This document shows, piece after piece, positions 36,056-46,606 of a DNA stretch of 60,000 nt. The position numbers and the translations under genes were made by a program. The stretch is taken from positions 130,452 to 190,451 of the forward strand of contig MNCI01011447.1 in NCBI GenBank assembly GCA_015680685.1. Reading direction: 5' to 3'. The stretch's first letter is position 1; each line of letters opens with the position of its first letter. The stretch comes from Gnetum montanum. Lineage: Eukaryota; Streptophyta; Gnetopsida; Gnetales; Gnetaceae. Below the pieces are notes generated by a model that saw only the letters and a program-made list of their open reading frames with translations, was not told the DNA's origin and ran no database searches.

Positions 36056-37089
36056 TGATGAGATGCGGTTTGCATCAGCCACAATATCGCAGCCAACACG
36101 ATATCGCATCCCCTGCGATATCGCGTCCTTCCCTACGATATCGCATACGCGATATTGCAGCCGATGCGATATTGCATCCCCCGCTATATCGCATCCTTCC
36201 CTACGATATCGCGTACGTGATATCGCAGTCCGCCACCATGTCTATAAATAAGAGGTGGCTCTCCCTTGTTTGGGGATCCCAGTTTTAGAGTAGCGAAGCT
36301 CTGGCAGTTTGATCCCTCCAGAGATAGATTTTTTCCCGTGTCTGCCCGCAGTGTGGTGAATGTGATTGTACGGTGTCTTTATTCAAGTGTGCCATACTTG
36401 GACACACACATGACCAGCAATAAAGATTGAGATTAATTCATCATTGCAGCATTCACTTAGTTTATTGATTTCATAGCGCACTGTGAGTACGACTTAGCTA
36501 CGAGCATCTACGGGTGTGTACGGCTAGTTAAGGAATCGGTTGCTCATCACGATTAGTCTCTCACCCTTAAACTCCTAGAAGCGGAGCGAGTACGACTTGA
36601 TTACGAGCATTTAAGTGTGACTACTTGGTAGCCCAGTGGTGTAGCTAGGGGGATCTACGCTTGGTAACCCAGTGGCGTATTTGGGGTCTGCGCTTGGTAA
36701 TCCCAGTGGCGTACCTAGGCCTATGCTTGGTAGTCCAAGTGGTAGTCGTGCACGATGTCCAAGATGTGTACGGTTGATGAAGGAATCGGTTGCTCATCGC
36801 ACTTAGGCTAGATTAGATTTTATTACCCTTTTCCTCTTAGCTTAGATTAGTTAATATTATTTTCCACTGCCTTCAGGAGTAGCATTAGATTTACGAACAC
36901 ATCATACACCTCATCTAGACTAAACCATACGTGACATATGCAAAACAAGTCTAGATGGGAAGATAGCGAACTACGACCTAAGGCTAACTATCTAGGTGCC
37001 ACAACTAGTCCATCTGCGGAGTTTGACCGGATTGCGCATGCGACGCTCGTTTCGTATGGTTGAGCGTAGGGGTACCTCGGCACTCATCA
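36056..37089 (+). repeat. 5' LTR of element F (1034 bp)
   Basis: Contents in order: GATATC-word array, TATA box tctataaataag (36241), poly(A) signal aataaa (36419, 176 bp after TATA), the family words gagtacgactt and aaggaatcggttgctcatc, and about four units of a 33-36 bp tandem repeat starting ggta at 36627, 36663, 36696 and 36729. It ends with CACTCATCA. Confidence 0.92.
36082..36250 (+). promoter_or_regulatory. LTR promoter: about nine GATATC words plus TATA box (element F, 5')
   Basis: Words of the form cgatatcgc, cgatattgc, ctatatcgc and tgatatcgc are separated by short C-rich spacers (atcccctg, gtccttcccta). The box tataaata lies at 36243-36250, about 20 bp after the last word. The translated open stretches across this array (36000-36288) are just the repeat read as protein. 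Confidence 0.75.
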
Positions 37090-37109
37090 TTGGTGTCGTT
37101 GCCAGGGAT
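37090..37109 (+). promoter_or_regulatory. primer binding site of element F
   Basis: ttggtgtcgttgccagggat lies directly after the LTR end and matches the tRNA-Asp-type primer site of Athila/Tat elements with few changes. Confidence 0.85.
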
Positions 37110-37222
37110 GGTGCTAGTTATCTAGATTAGTTATATCATACAAGGTTGTTGTAAAGAACTTAACGATATATCTCTTAAATAGAAGAAATTATAAAAAGTC
37201 ACGCATAAATTCACACACAACA

Positions 37223-39094
37223 ATGCCTCTCCTACAAGATGATAATAATGCCACACTTAGTGAGGAAGTTCATTGGAGAACCAATGAGCTATATGATGAT
37301 GAAGGTTGGAGTATACAACCTGAAGTGGGAGTTTCCTATAAGCAAGAACAAAAACAACGTCATCATAATGCACAGAAGCCTAACTTACCCGATGACGATG
37401 AACCCCCACTGGCCACTACAAGCTTAACGCAAATACACGAGGCCGTTTGAATCTCACGTAGGCATCGTAAAGAGATCCATCTACCCAGGCTCAATTTAAA
37501 CAACTTTCCTAAATTTTCAGGAGGCTATGACTTAGATCCGCATCTACATTTACTAGCCTTCTACGATGCCTGCACATGGAATAACATTGATAACAGTTGG
37601 CAAAAACTGAAGCTCTTTCCTATGACCCTCATTGACCAAGCCAAAGTATGGTATAGATCGTTAAAACCAAATTCGATACGACGCTAGTCAACAATGGTAG
37701 AAGTATTTAATGAAAAATATCAAACCTACGCAAGAGTGTCAGCCTTGAGGAAACAAATCCAAGGATGGAAAAAAGAAAAACATGAACCCTTGGACATGGC
37801 CTTAGAAAGATATTATTCACTGTTAAACAACTGTCTGGGCCATGGGTTTTTCAAGGAAAGGCTAATGTATCACATCATTGATGGGCTACGTAATGAAACT
37901 AGAGAGACCTTAGGAACGTATGCCCGAGGTCAACTATACAACCTACGAACCCATGAAATTCAAGAGCTTATTAAGCAGGTAGCAAAAGAAGAAGGAGAAA
38001 TAGCTACATGGGAGAGTGTTGAAAAACATCAACGGGACCAAAATTNNNNNNNNNNNNNNNNNNNNNNNNNNNNNNNNNNNNNNNNNNNNNNNNNNNNNNN
38101 NNNNNNNNNNNNNNNNNNNNNNNNNNNNNNNNNNNNNNNNNNNNNNNNNNNNNNNNNNNNNNNNNNNNNNNNNNNNNNNNNNNNNNNNNNNNNNNNNNNN
38201 NNNNNNNNNNNNNNNNNNNNNNNNNNNNNNNNNNNNNNNNNNNNNNNNNNNNNNNNNNNNNNNNNNNNNNNNNNNNNNNNNNNNNNNNNNNNNNNNNNNN
38301 NNNNNNNNNNNNNNNNNNNNNNNNNNNNNNNNNNNNNNNNNNNNNNNNNNNNNNNNNNNNNNNNNNNNNNNNNNNNNNNNNNNNNNNNNNNNNNNNNNNN
38401 NNNNNNNNNNNNNNNNNNNNNNNNNNNNNNNNNNNNNNNNNNNNNNNNNNNNNNNNNNNNNNNNNNNNNNNNNNNNNNNNNNNNNNNNNNNNNNNNNNNN
38501 NNNNNNNNNNNNNNNNNCATTCCTCCTAACTTTCAACATTTTTATCCCTTCCCTCCTTCCACAATGCCACCAACTGTTCCTAAGGTGTTTGTACCACCAC
38601 AACCCACAAACAACACTTGTGCTACTTCTACTAATAGTAGTGAGGAGCCTCCTCAACATCAAAGGTGTCCTTTCTTTAAACACGGCCGTAGGAAGGGACA
38701 ACATAATTCTGAGGCCACTGCATCTTCCAACCTAGCACAAGCCCAACAATGTGGTGCACCCTTACCTTCGAACCCAACGCCTCATGTAACTTCATCAGGG
38801 CCACCATCAAACACTCGAACAACCATATGGCCCAATGAACACAACCATGGGAGGCATCAGCCTAATCCTTGCATACCATCTAATGGTCCTAAACACCATA
38901 GTGGGTCAACTCGTTATCCAGGAACTACATCGTATGAAGTGCCCCACTGTGTTTATTATAAAGTGTGTGAAATCCAAGGTGATACGTATGGACCAACTTC
39001 AATATTTCCAATATGCAAGAATCCTTATTTTCCATTTATTAATCCTAGCCATACTCAACCGATTAGTTATGGGGGATATCCCCCATTTCAATGA
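37223..39094 (+). pseudogene. gag of element F, with assembly gap and two nonsense codons
   Basis: One frame runs from ATG 37223 to the stop at 39092, broken only by TGA at 37448 and TAG at 37685. An acidic N-terminus leads to the gag domain: LNNFPKFSGGYDLDPHLHLL, QKLKLFPMTLIDQAKVWYRS, MVEVFNEKYQTYARVSALRK, GWKKEKHEPLDMALERYYSL, NNCLGHGFFKERLMYHIIDG. Bases 38046-38517 are unknown. The tail after the gap is rich in Pro, His, Ser and Thr with a KHGRRKGQ basic patch and no protease motif, unlike element C. The TAG at 37685 stands at the same codon as a TGA in C (14525). Confidence 0.85.
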
Positions 39095-40497
39095 CAAGCA
39101 GGATTAATAAATATTTTTCATTTTCTTTAATTTTTCAACTTTTTGTTTTTCAGTTTTTCATTTTTTCCGCTTTTTGTTTTATCTTTTTATCTTTTTATCC
39201 TTTTTGTGTGTTTGTATTTTCATGTTTGTGTAAGTAATCTCATCTACGAATAAAACACTCATGTGGATTGTTGGTTGAGATGTGTTTTATGTTATTAAGT
39301 CATGAGTGATCAATTATTTGAAATAGTGATCCCATTACACTCACTCATCCACTCTATAAATAAAGAGGTTCTATTCTAGGGTACAGTGATATTCTTGAAA
39401 TATTTAAACTTAACATTAATTTTGTGTTATTGTACCCAGAATGAAGAAGGATGAACCAAGAGGAAATGATTAGGGTGTGACATCAAAGGGACTTGTGGAT
39501 TCTCTTTGGTGACTTCTGTGGAAGTTATCATGTAACTTGGTTGTACTAAGATCCTTGTAGATCTAAAGAAAAATTAGAGTAAGAGTAATCAAAAGGGCAC
39601 TCGACAATCAAAAGCTGTTCTAGGGGGTCCCACTGGAAAAACATGCACCCATGCCTGAAGGTTGATGGCTTCTCTGGATGCAGTAAAGTGAAAAAGAAAA
39701 AAAGAACAAAAGAAGAAAAGAAAAAGAAGTGCCATAAAAAAAATCACTCCTCCCTTGTATTAAATGCCAAGTGATCGTATGCCTTGTTGTTATGGTACTC
39801 TCACAGTTGTTCATCATGGGATGAAACAATGCGATGTCACTGATTAGAAGGATGGACTTGGTTCTGATTTTGGAATGACGGGATAATGACACATTAATCA
39901 TGCTTTACATGCAGGATTCATTATACACTGGGTTAGTTACCTCATGTCCCGATCTCTACGATCACTTTCTATACTTCGTCTTATCTCACTGTTCATGTAA
40001 TTGTAGCTCGTGTCCCATGTAGCATAGAATTTTCATCTCATTCTGGTGATATTTACATGTGTGTGTTTTGTGGAGTTAGTGTAGATTACATTTAACCCTT
40101 CTAGTGCCCACGGACACTTTAAGTGTAATTACACAAGGGCATAATAGGTTGAAACCTACTTTGGGGAGGACCCACTTGTGTAATTTTGTTGTAATCTTCA
40201 TTACTTCTCTGCTCAAACACACCATTTCTTACCCTCAGCTTAATTTTCATAAATTTCTTTCCCATTTATTAACCCTCAAAAATTTAACGTTCCAATGTAC
40301 CATTACATTCCCTTTTCTTCATAACCACCAAAGTTTTAATTGTTCAATTCACATCTTTATCATTCAAAGTGCCTCTCGAATTCATGTAATTGCCCTTGCA
40401 TATATTCATCCTTTTCAATGTCCTCATTTTACACATTAATTTCAAGAAAAATCATTTAAAATTCGGTCTTTACCAGTTGTCTCACTATAGTTGGGAC
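39095..40497 (+). other. non-coding middle region of element F
   Basis: T-rich sequence directly after gag, then text shared with element C (16740-17900). The open stretches at 39620-39901 and 40104-40439 have no family motif. The right edge is the second GATATC array. Confidence 0.6.
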
Positions 40498-40586
40498 GAG
40501 ATATCGCGTACGCAATATCACGTCCCACGAGATATCATGTACGTGATGTACCGTACGCGATATCGCGTCCCCCTTTCCTATAAATA
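40498..40586 (+). promoter_or_regulatory. second, internal promoter-like array with TATA box (element F)
   Basis: The words agatatcgcg, caatatcac, agatatcatg and cgatatcgc lie within 70 bp, interspersed with palindromic gtac steps. They are followed by ccccctttcc and the box tataaata at 40579-40586. This is the same arrangement as in the LTRs (array, C-rich spacer, TATA) but lies about 3.4 kb downstream of the 5' LTR, upstream of a second reading frame. The text around it is not LTR sequence: no LTR start, poly(A) region or LTR end follows. The promoter function is inferred from this likeness. Confidence 0.65.
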
Positions 40587-40988
40587 GGAACCCTTGCCGC
40601 AACACTTAGCTTCATTTGGCATTTACGCGAGGGGAAGTTTTTGAATTTTTTCTATGCAACTTGTGCTTGAGTAACCCTTGCTTTTTCAACTATATCTCGC
40701 ATGCTGGTACTTCGATTTGAATTCCATTTGAACCTACTTGAACCCGAAGTGTTCAGTTTAGTCGTGGGTGAGAGACACTTGCCAAAAAGTGCCTAACTTT
40801 TTAAAAAAATTTCATCGCCCAAAGGACATCAATTAGGGTAATTCATAATAACACTTAGACAACTTGTGCCAAAAATCACATAACCTTAAGTATACCGAGA
40901 GATTAAAATGAAAATCATCCTAAGTCATAGGACCCATTTTCATACTTTTTGGGCACAATCACACAATAACATACGATCTTTATTTAAG

Positions 40989-41053
40989 GTAAGTAGTAAG
41001 GTATAACTTGATTTCCTAAACAACCTTACTAACGTTGGCCTGTGTGATTGCAG
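40989..41053 (+). other. candidate 5'-UTR intron of the second transcription unit (element F)
   Basis: Donor AAG|GTAAGT (exon ends 40988), perfect branch consensus TACTAAC at 41027-41033, and acceptor GATTGCAG ending at 41053, 20 bases past the branch A (41032). The intron is 65 bp, near the lower limit for plants. The next three bases are ATG, which opens the long frame. All three splice signals are textbook, which makes chance less likely, but no transcript evidence is available here. Confidence 0.55.
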
Positions 41054-43840
41054 ATGGCCCTGAAATGCTCACAGCAGAAGAGTCGTACCCAAGGTGGAGC
41101 AAAACAACCTAGGAGAGGTTGAAGGCAAGGCCCTGCCAGAAAACATAATGAATAGGAGGTGCATTCATTTAGCATCAATCAAGAAGAACCTCCTACCAGA
41201 CGATCTGGGTAGGCAGAAGGAGGAGCTGCTATGCCTGAACTGGGACAACAACTCACGTTGCCCCCGAAATGTGTTCAGGCTATCCACATGAAGTCCACAG
41301 TTGCTTCGGTGATTGTGGAACTCAACTTCGAATCTTTCACAGATTTCACTCCTGAGGCTATTAGGGATCACCTCAAAGGGTTTCCCTTATGGCCTGTCCT
41401 CTCTGAACAAGGTTCTTGGTACTTAGGATAAACGTACCTCTTTTGGCACAATAAAGAGCAAGGCACCATGATAAACATCAGTGGTGTGACAGTAGATTTT
41501 TCTACATAGGCAATTTTGGAAGTGTTAAACCTTCCAAATTCAGGCCCCCATGTTGCTTAGTTATCCACCTGATCAGACCCTGATGTACAAAAGGATTGAC
41601 TAGAAAAGGCTTATGGCAGAGATAAGGCTTTTGGTGAGCTGACTACGGAAGAGAGAGTTTATTTCAAAATTCGGACCTATCACCTCTTCCCCACAAAATG
41701 TTTAAAAAGAATATCAACGTACGTGGAAAGAGGATGTGCAGTGTTGATGGGAAAGGTTAATGCTAACCTTCCTCATCTATATTTGACAGAGATCCTAAGG
41801 CGATTCGAAGAATGGAAGATAGGGAAAATGGCACTCCCTTTTTCCTACCTTATCAGAAAACTGTGCTGTCGGGCAGGTATTCAAGGATACACCAATGACA
41901 TCCTTCGAAAGGCCCAAAATGCTTCTTACGCTGAATTGTTAAAGGTGCCAGCTCCAAGAAAGAGCATTGGTGAAGAGTTGGGACCTAATGAAGAAGATGA
42001 AGAAGAAATGACTGGACCCCCTGCAACACAACTTGCAGGACCCAGTCAACCTCCAGCTACAGGTCCCAGCCAACAACAAGAAGCAAGACCCAACACAGGC
42101 CAAGATCAGCTGCCGCCACAAGACTATAGACCGTCAATGAGCCATCTGAGGGCCATTGCTGAGACGGTCAGTTGGGGAAGTCGTGATGACACCAATATCT
42201 TCCATGTCATCGATGATGCCAGTCAGCCTACGATTTCAGTAGATCGCACAAGGGGAGAGTTGTCACTACAAATAGGAGGAGGGGAAAGCAGATGGTCACA
42301 ACAGATCTCTGGACACGCAACATCTTTTCAAGTGCAATTAGAGACTGGTGAAGGGGCCACGGTGGTGGTCATGCAACACCAGGATGCCACAGGAGTAGCT
42401 AAAGTGGTCGCTGACCACATCAAAGGGTCTTTTAATGTACCTATTGTGCCACCGGAAGATCTCTCAGGAGCACAGGATGCTCAAACTATCGCCGGAACCT
42501 CAATGACTCCTGCAGAACATGAGGATGTATTAGATAGATTGCTTCAAACAGGGAAAGTTTTAACGTCTCTGTTTGACATCCCCCAGGATGTAACAGCAAT
42601 GCAGTTGGATCTCATTTCGACAAAGGGGAATTTGGTCATATCCAAACTAAGGGTTGAGCATGCTGAAGTTGAAGTGCAGAAATTACAAGAGCATCTCATC
42701 GCCTTGCAAGCAGCACAGCGGGATCCCTTGTGATTGGTTCCCGCAGACCAACTAGATAATTTTAAAATTGAGAAACTAACAAAATTAATTATAGAAAATA
42801 AGAAGGTGGCAGAAGAAAAGGAGACAGCCACTTGGAATGCCTCTGCAGCAAAGGCGCAGACTCATGCGCATCTTAAGGCACTCAAGGCCTTGCAAGAAGA
42901 GAATAAGCAGTTGGTTGTAGATAACCTTCGGTTGACTTATGTGGAGAAGAAAAAGAATGTTCTCGATGAGCACTTTCATCGGCTACGAGAACAATTCATT
43001 TGAGTCAACCAAGATGTGAGCCGTTTAGCAAGAGAAAATCGAACCCTCTCAATGGAGGAGGTACGCGCTATTCAACAGAAATCAACCATCGATATTAGTG
43101 CGTGGAAAAATGAGGCTAAACGACATGAGAAGCTGAAGGAGCACTTCCGCGATCAGGTGGGGATGTACAAACAGATCCTGGAGAAGGAGATCCATATGGC
43201 CAAAGCCCAAATCAACAACATCAGTGCCTAGCACACTGATTGGGGGGCCATAGTGGACACTTATGCTTACGTCCACTAGGTGGAAATTAAGAACCGAGAC
43301 TTGTAGATCCAAGACTTAACTGAATACATGGTGTTGGAAAGCCTTCGATATGCCAACCTTGCCATGTTAACAGCAGGACGCCTGAGGTCAGAGCTCGAGC
43401 AGCAGGTAGCTTCCACCCATATTAAATATGAAGTAGAATTTTCCGAACGAAAGAAGTTGGCTGAAAAATTAGATGTTGCAAATTTTGAACTTCTGGTGGT
43501 AAAAGAAAGCTACCAAGGACAGAAAGATGTGGCAACCAACTTGGCTCGCCACCTAACAGAACTTCATGAATACAAAGATAGAGCTAGAGCCTACAAAGAG
43601 GAACAACGGGTGTTTGCGGCATGGTACGTCAAAGCTAATCAGATGTTTCCGCAACTACCTTGTCCATGGGAAGTGCCGACTTCATCAAACATTGGAGCAT
43701 CAGCATGGATGGCACAAGACCCTCCGACCGAAGAGGAGAAGCTCCAGGCTATTCTTCAACGTCATGAACCTTCAAAGCTTGGAGCATGTGAAAAAGGGAA
43801 AGCACCCATGGAGGAGCCACCACCACCAGGAACTACATGA
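41054..43840 (+). pseudogene. ~929-codon frame: plant-transposon-protein-like region plus coiled coil (element F)
   Basis: From ATG 41054 to the stop at 43838 a single frame is kept; it is broken only by about 13 stop codons, eight of them before 41600 and five from 42731 on (42731, 43001, 43229, 43277, 43304). N-terminal half: FTPEAIRDHLKGFPLWPVL, GVTVDFS...AILEVLNLP, YHLFPTKCLKRISTYVERGC, LTEILRRFEEWKIGKMALPF, YLIRKLCCRAGI. This pattern (IDFSPEAI...LLGLP, LLP-type helix, PSLIT.LCRRAGV) resembles the 'putative plant transposon protein' domain (PF20167 as I recall). Then come an acidic stretch (GPNEEDEEEM), a Pro/Gln/Gly linker, and from about 42480 a long Glu/Lys/Gln/Leu-rich coiled coil (VEVQKLQEHLIALQAAQ, LKALKALQEENKQLVVDN, KRHEKLKEHFRDQVGMYKQI). 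It ends with a Pro-rich tail. The cellular role is unknown. Confidence 0.75.
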
Positions 43841-44012
43841 GTTCCACATTTTTGTAGTTGTAGCATTTTTTCTTTATGTTGTGTCTTCCCACACTGCGGC
43901 ATTAGTCCATTTCTTTTTCCTAGTTAATAATCCCATACTTGTCCACTGTGTAATCACTAAAGCTTGTTCTCCTTGTAACTTGAGGACGAGTTTTCATTCA
44001 GTCGTGGGGGTA
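43841..44012 (+). promoter_or_regulatory. 3' end of the internal region and polypurine tract of element F
   Basis: A short T-rich untranslated stretch ends in gaggacgagttttcattcag and tcgtgggggta (44002-44012), directly before the 3' LTR. This end is shared with element C. Confidence 0.7.
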
Positions 44013-44888
44013 TGATGAGACACGGTTTGCGTCGGCCATGATATCGCGTACACGATATCACAGCCGATGTGATATTGCATCCCCCACGATATTGCGTGCT
44101 TCCCTACGATATTGCGTATGCGATATCGCATCCCCCGTGATGTCACGTACGCGATATCGCGTCCTTCCCTATGATATCACATATGCGATATCGCAATCCA
44201 CCACCATGTCTATAAATCAGAGGCGGCTCTCCCTTGTTTGGGGATCCCAGTTTTAGAGTAGCAAAGCTCTGGCAGTTTGATCCCTCCAGAGTTAGATTTT
44301 TTCCCGTGTCTGGCCACAGTGTGGTGAATGTGATTGTACGGTGTCTTTATTCGAGTGTGCCATACTTGGACACGCACATGACCGACAATAAAGATCAAGA
44401 TTATTTCATCATTGCATAATTCACTTAGTTTATTTTATTTGTTATTTATTTAATGTTATTTATTGCTTTCATAGTGTGGTGTGAGTACGACTTAACTACG
44501 AGCATCTACGGGTATGTACGGCTAGTTAAGGAATCAGTTGCTCATCGCGATTAGTCTCTCACCCTTAAACTCCTAGAAGCGGAACGAGTACGACTTGATT
44601 ACGAGCATTTAAGTGTGACTGCTTGGTATCCCAGTGGTGTAGCTAGGGGGATCTACGCTTGGTAACCCAGTGGCGTATTTGGGGTCTATGCTTGGTAATC
44701 CCAGTGGCGTACCTAGGCCTATGCTTGGTAGTCCCAGTGGCAGTCGTGCACGAAGTCCAAGATGTGTANCTGTGACCTAAGGCTAACTATCTAGGTGCCA
44801 TAACTAGTCCATCTACGGAGTTCGACCGGATCGTGCGTGCGATGCTTGTTTCGTATGGTTGAGTGTAGGGGTACCTCGCCACTCATCA
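44013..44888 (+). repeat. 3' LTR of element F (876 bp, with missing segment)
   Basis: It matches the 5' LTR closely: array 44038-44196 with about ten words, TATA box tataaatc near 44211, poly(A) signal near 44392, and the 33-bp repeats. At 44769 a single n stands where the 5' LTR has about 200 further bases (36769-36970), so this is an assembly collapse or small gap. Confidence 0.9.
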
Positions 44889-44893
44889 ACAAT

Positions 44894-46424
44894 CAATTAC
44901 CATTGATTCTTCTATCTTACAAATCATGAACAAGAAAAATTACCATACAATATTGAAGACATTAACAATGAAACTAATGAAAGAAAACCAAAGGGTAAGA
45001 AGGTATTCCATGATAGAGAACCTCATCTCAAACTTCGTTAGTCTTTCTCACATTAATAGTCAAGGTAAGTCATGGTAAGTTTTCTATTTCCTTACTTGTG
45101 AGTTAAAATATGGGTCAGTTTTGGAATATCTTGTGAATTCTCTAATCATCAAAGTAAACATATATCTTAATCTATAGAAAAATAAGATAAAAATAGTATG
45201 TCTATCTCTCATGTTATCTCATGAAATATTTAGTTACTTACATATCCTTAAAAAATTTTATTATTGAAGAATATTTGAATATGAGAATGAAGAATAGTAT
45301 TGCATCCATGTGTATCATAAGATGCTACTGACACGAGAATTTGGACTAAGATTTGTAGGAAAATAATAAAGAGAGGCATAATTGGATGATCAAGAAAGAT
45401 AAATTTGTTATGATTTATCCCTAATAATTTTTTTTGTAATATTTTTTTCTTTCTACAAACTTTATTAGATTACTTAATATTCTTGAATAAGAAAGATTCT
45501 AAAAAATTAACTAAAGGTCCTAAAAGTGTTAAAATAAAAGATAAGAACATATGTATGGGGAGCTTTAATCTCATGAATTATTATGAAGCATCAATACTTC
45601 GGAAGTGTATGAAGATCTTCTCCAAGGCATAATTCTTAAGTAGCCAAAACAAGGTATATCCATCTAGTACAAAATTGAAGGTAAGAGAGAAAGATACTTT
45701 TGTTCCAATCGTTAATGATTTATATTACCTAAGAGTAATCATCAAGTATGCAAGTATTTGGAATTCATTTGAATATATCTCTATGATCTTACTGCATCAT
45801 TGACATAATATGAAGATATACTTTTTTATGTACTTAAGTCCCTTAGTATTAAACAGTTAATACTAAAGCAAGATGAAGTACTCACATTTCTATTTTGAAA
45901 TTATGAAAACATCTTAGGGGGTTTAAAAAATGAATGGATAATTTACATTAATATTTCCTAAGATACATGTGATCAATGTGAATATTTAAGAAATTGTTCT
46001 ATCTCTTGTTCTAGTTTTGAAATTTTATTTATCTCTTAAGCTATATTTGTATGTACTTATTTTTCTTCATATGAAAATTATTATGTATATCTTATAATAA
46101 TGGATATGAATTAAGAAATTTTAATTTCATAAAAAATGTATATTATTTAACTACCTTTTTATTCATCTTATTTCTAGGCATCACTTCTTTTTGATGATGT
46201 CCGAAAATGGAGAGAATTTCATGATCTTATATTAAATATCATATGTGATTGTGATATAAATGCAATGCCTTGTAATATGATTATGATCTTATGGATATAT
46301 TTGAAAAAGTGTCATGAGAAATAATGCTATTAAATAATAATAACCTTATCGATATGTTTGATGACATATATATTTTAATAGACATATTTTCTTAAGTTTT
46401 GGACATCACCAAAAAGGTGGAGAT
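44894..46424 (+). other. 3' internal region of element H1 behind F
   Basis: It continues H1 after the ACAAT duplication. The text ttccatgatagagaacctca (45007) and aaggtaagtcatggtaagtt match H2 at 56420-56490. No coding motif is found apart from short fragments. It ends in acatcaccaaaaaggtggag, the polypurine-like tract also present in H2 (58383-58402). Confidence 0.65.
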
Positions 46425-46606
46425 TTTTGACATTTTGGTATGTTAAAAACTTAGTAAAAATGGAGAACATATAATTTTTGTTGTGGATAATGCATTTTCA
46501 GGACATGAATAAGAACTTCAAATGAGATATATGAAATCAAGAAAACAAGATCTACAATGAGATGACAATGTGAAGACTACATGGATCAAGATGAGAACAT
46601 GGACAA
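46425..46606 (+). repeat. 3' LTR fragment of element H1
   Basis: About 180 bp match the start of the 5' LTR (33390-33560): ttttggtat, aaaaatggagaac, gtggataatg, ggacatgaataag, aagatgagaacatg. The match stops at 46606, where element I begins. Confidence 0.75.

Larger units (their letters stand above)
36056..44888 (+). mobile_element. element F: non-autonomous LTR element with gag and a second transcription unit
   Basis: The LTRs (36056-37089 and 44013-44888) begin TGATGAGA and end CACTCATCA, with a perfect target duplication ACAAT (36051-36055 and 44889-44893). Inside are a tRNA-Asp-like primer site, a gag frame, a second GATATC-word array with TATA box, a candidate intron, a long coiled-coil frame and a polypurine tract. 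No protease, RT or integrase is seen. However, 472 bases inside gag are unknown (n, 38046-38517), and a protease could have been lost. The two LTRs are visibly closer to each other than those of C, so this is the youngest complete insertion here. Confidence 0.9.
33390..46606 (+). mobile_element. element H1: copia-like gag-only retrotransposon, split by F and cut by I
   Basis: It has a 5' LTR (about 33390-34587), a primer site tggtatcaagcct (34590; initiator-Met type), and a copia-type gag (34642-~36000). The internal region resumes at 44894 behind element F and ends with a polypurine-like aaaaaggtggagat (46411-46424). About 180 bp of 3' LTR remain (46425-46606) before element I. The internal parts together are about 3 kb and contain no RT, integrase or protease that I can see, so it is non-autonomous. 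Family partner: H2 at 53438-59677. It lies inside the 5' LTR of element B. Confidence 0.75.

Noticed and set aside
36000-36288. Open stretches with repeated RYRIPCDIASF / DIASPAIS-like peptides at the F 5' LTR (also 44038-44256 in the 3' LTR)
   Set aside because: They are the GATATC-word array read as codons; they start in flanking DNA and run across TATA and into the transcribed LTR part.
38046-38517. Long open frames of unknown residues across the n run on both strands
   Set aside because: They are an artefact of translating unknown bases; only the plus-strand gag frame is supported by real sequence on both sides.
40498-40620. Internal array of F considered as another nested LTR
   Set aside because: No TGATGAGA start, no poly(A) or primer-type region and no CACTCATCA end follow, and there is no target duplication. 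A worn fragment cannot be fully excluded.
41939-43312. Minus-strand open stretches over the coiled-coil frame of F
   Set aside because: Antisense shadows; the plus strand keeps one frame with recognisable coiled-coil composition.
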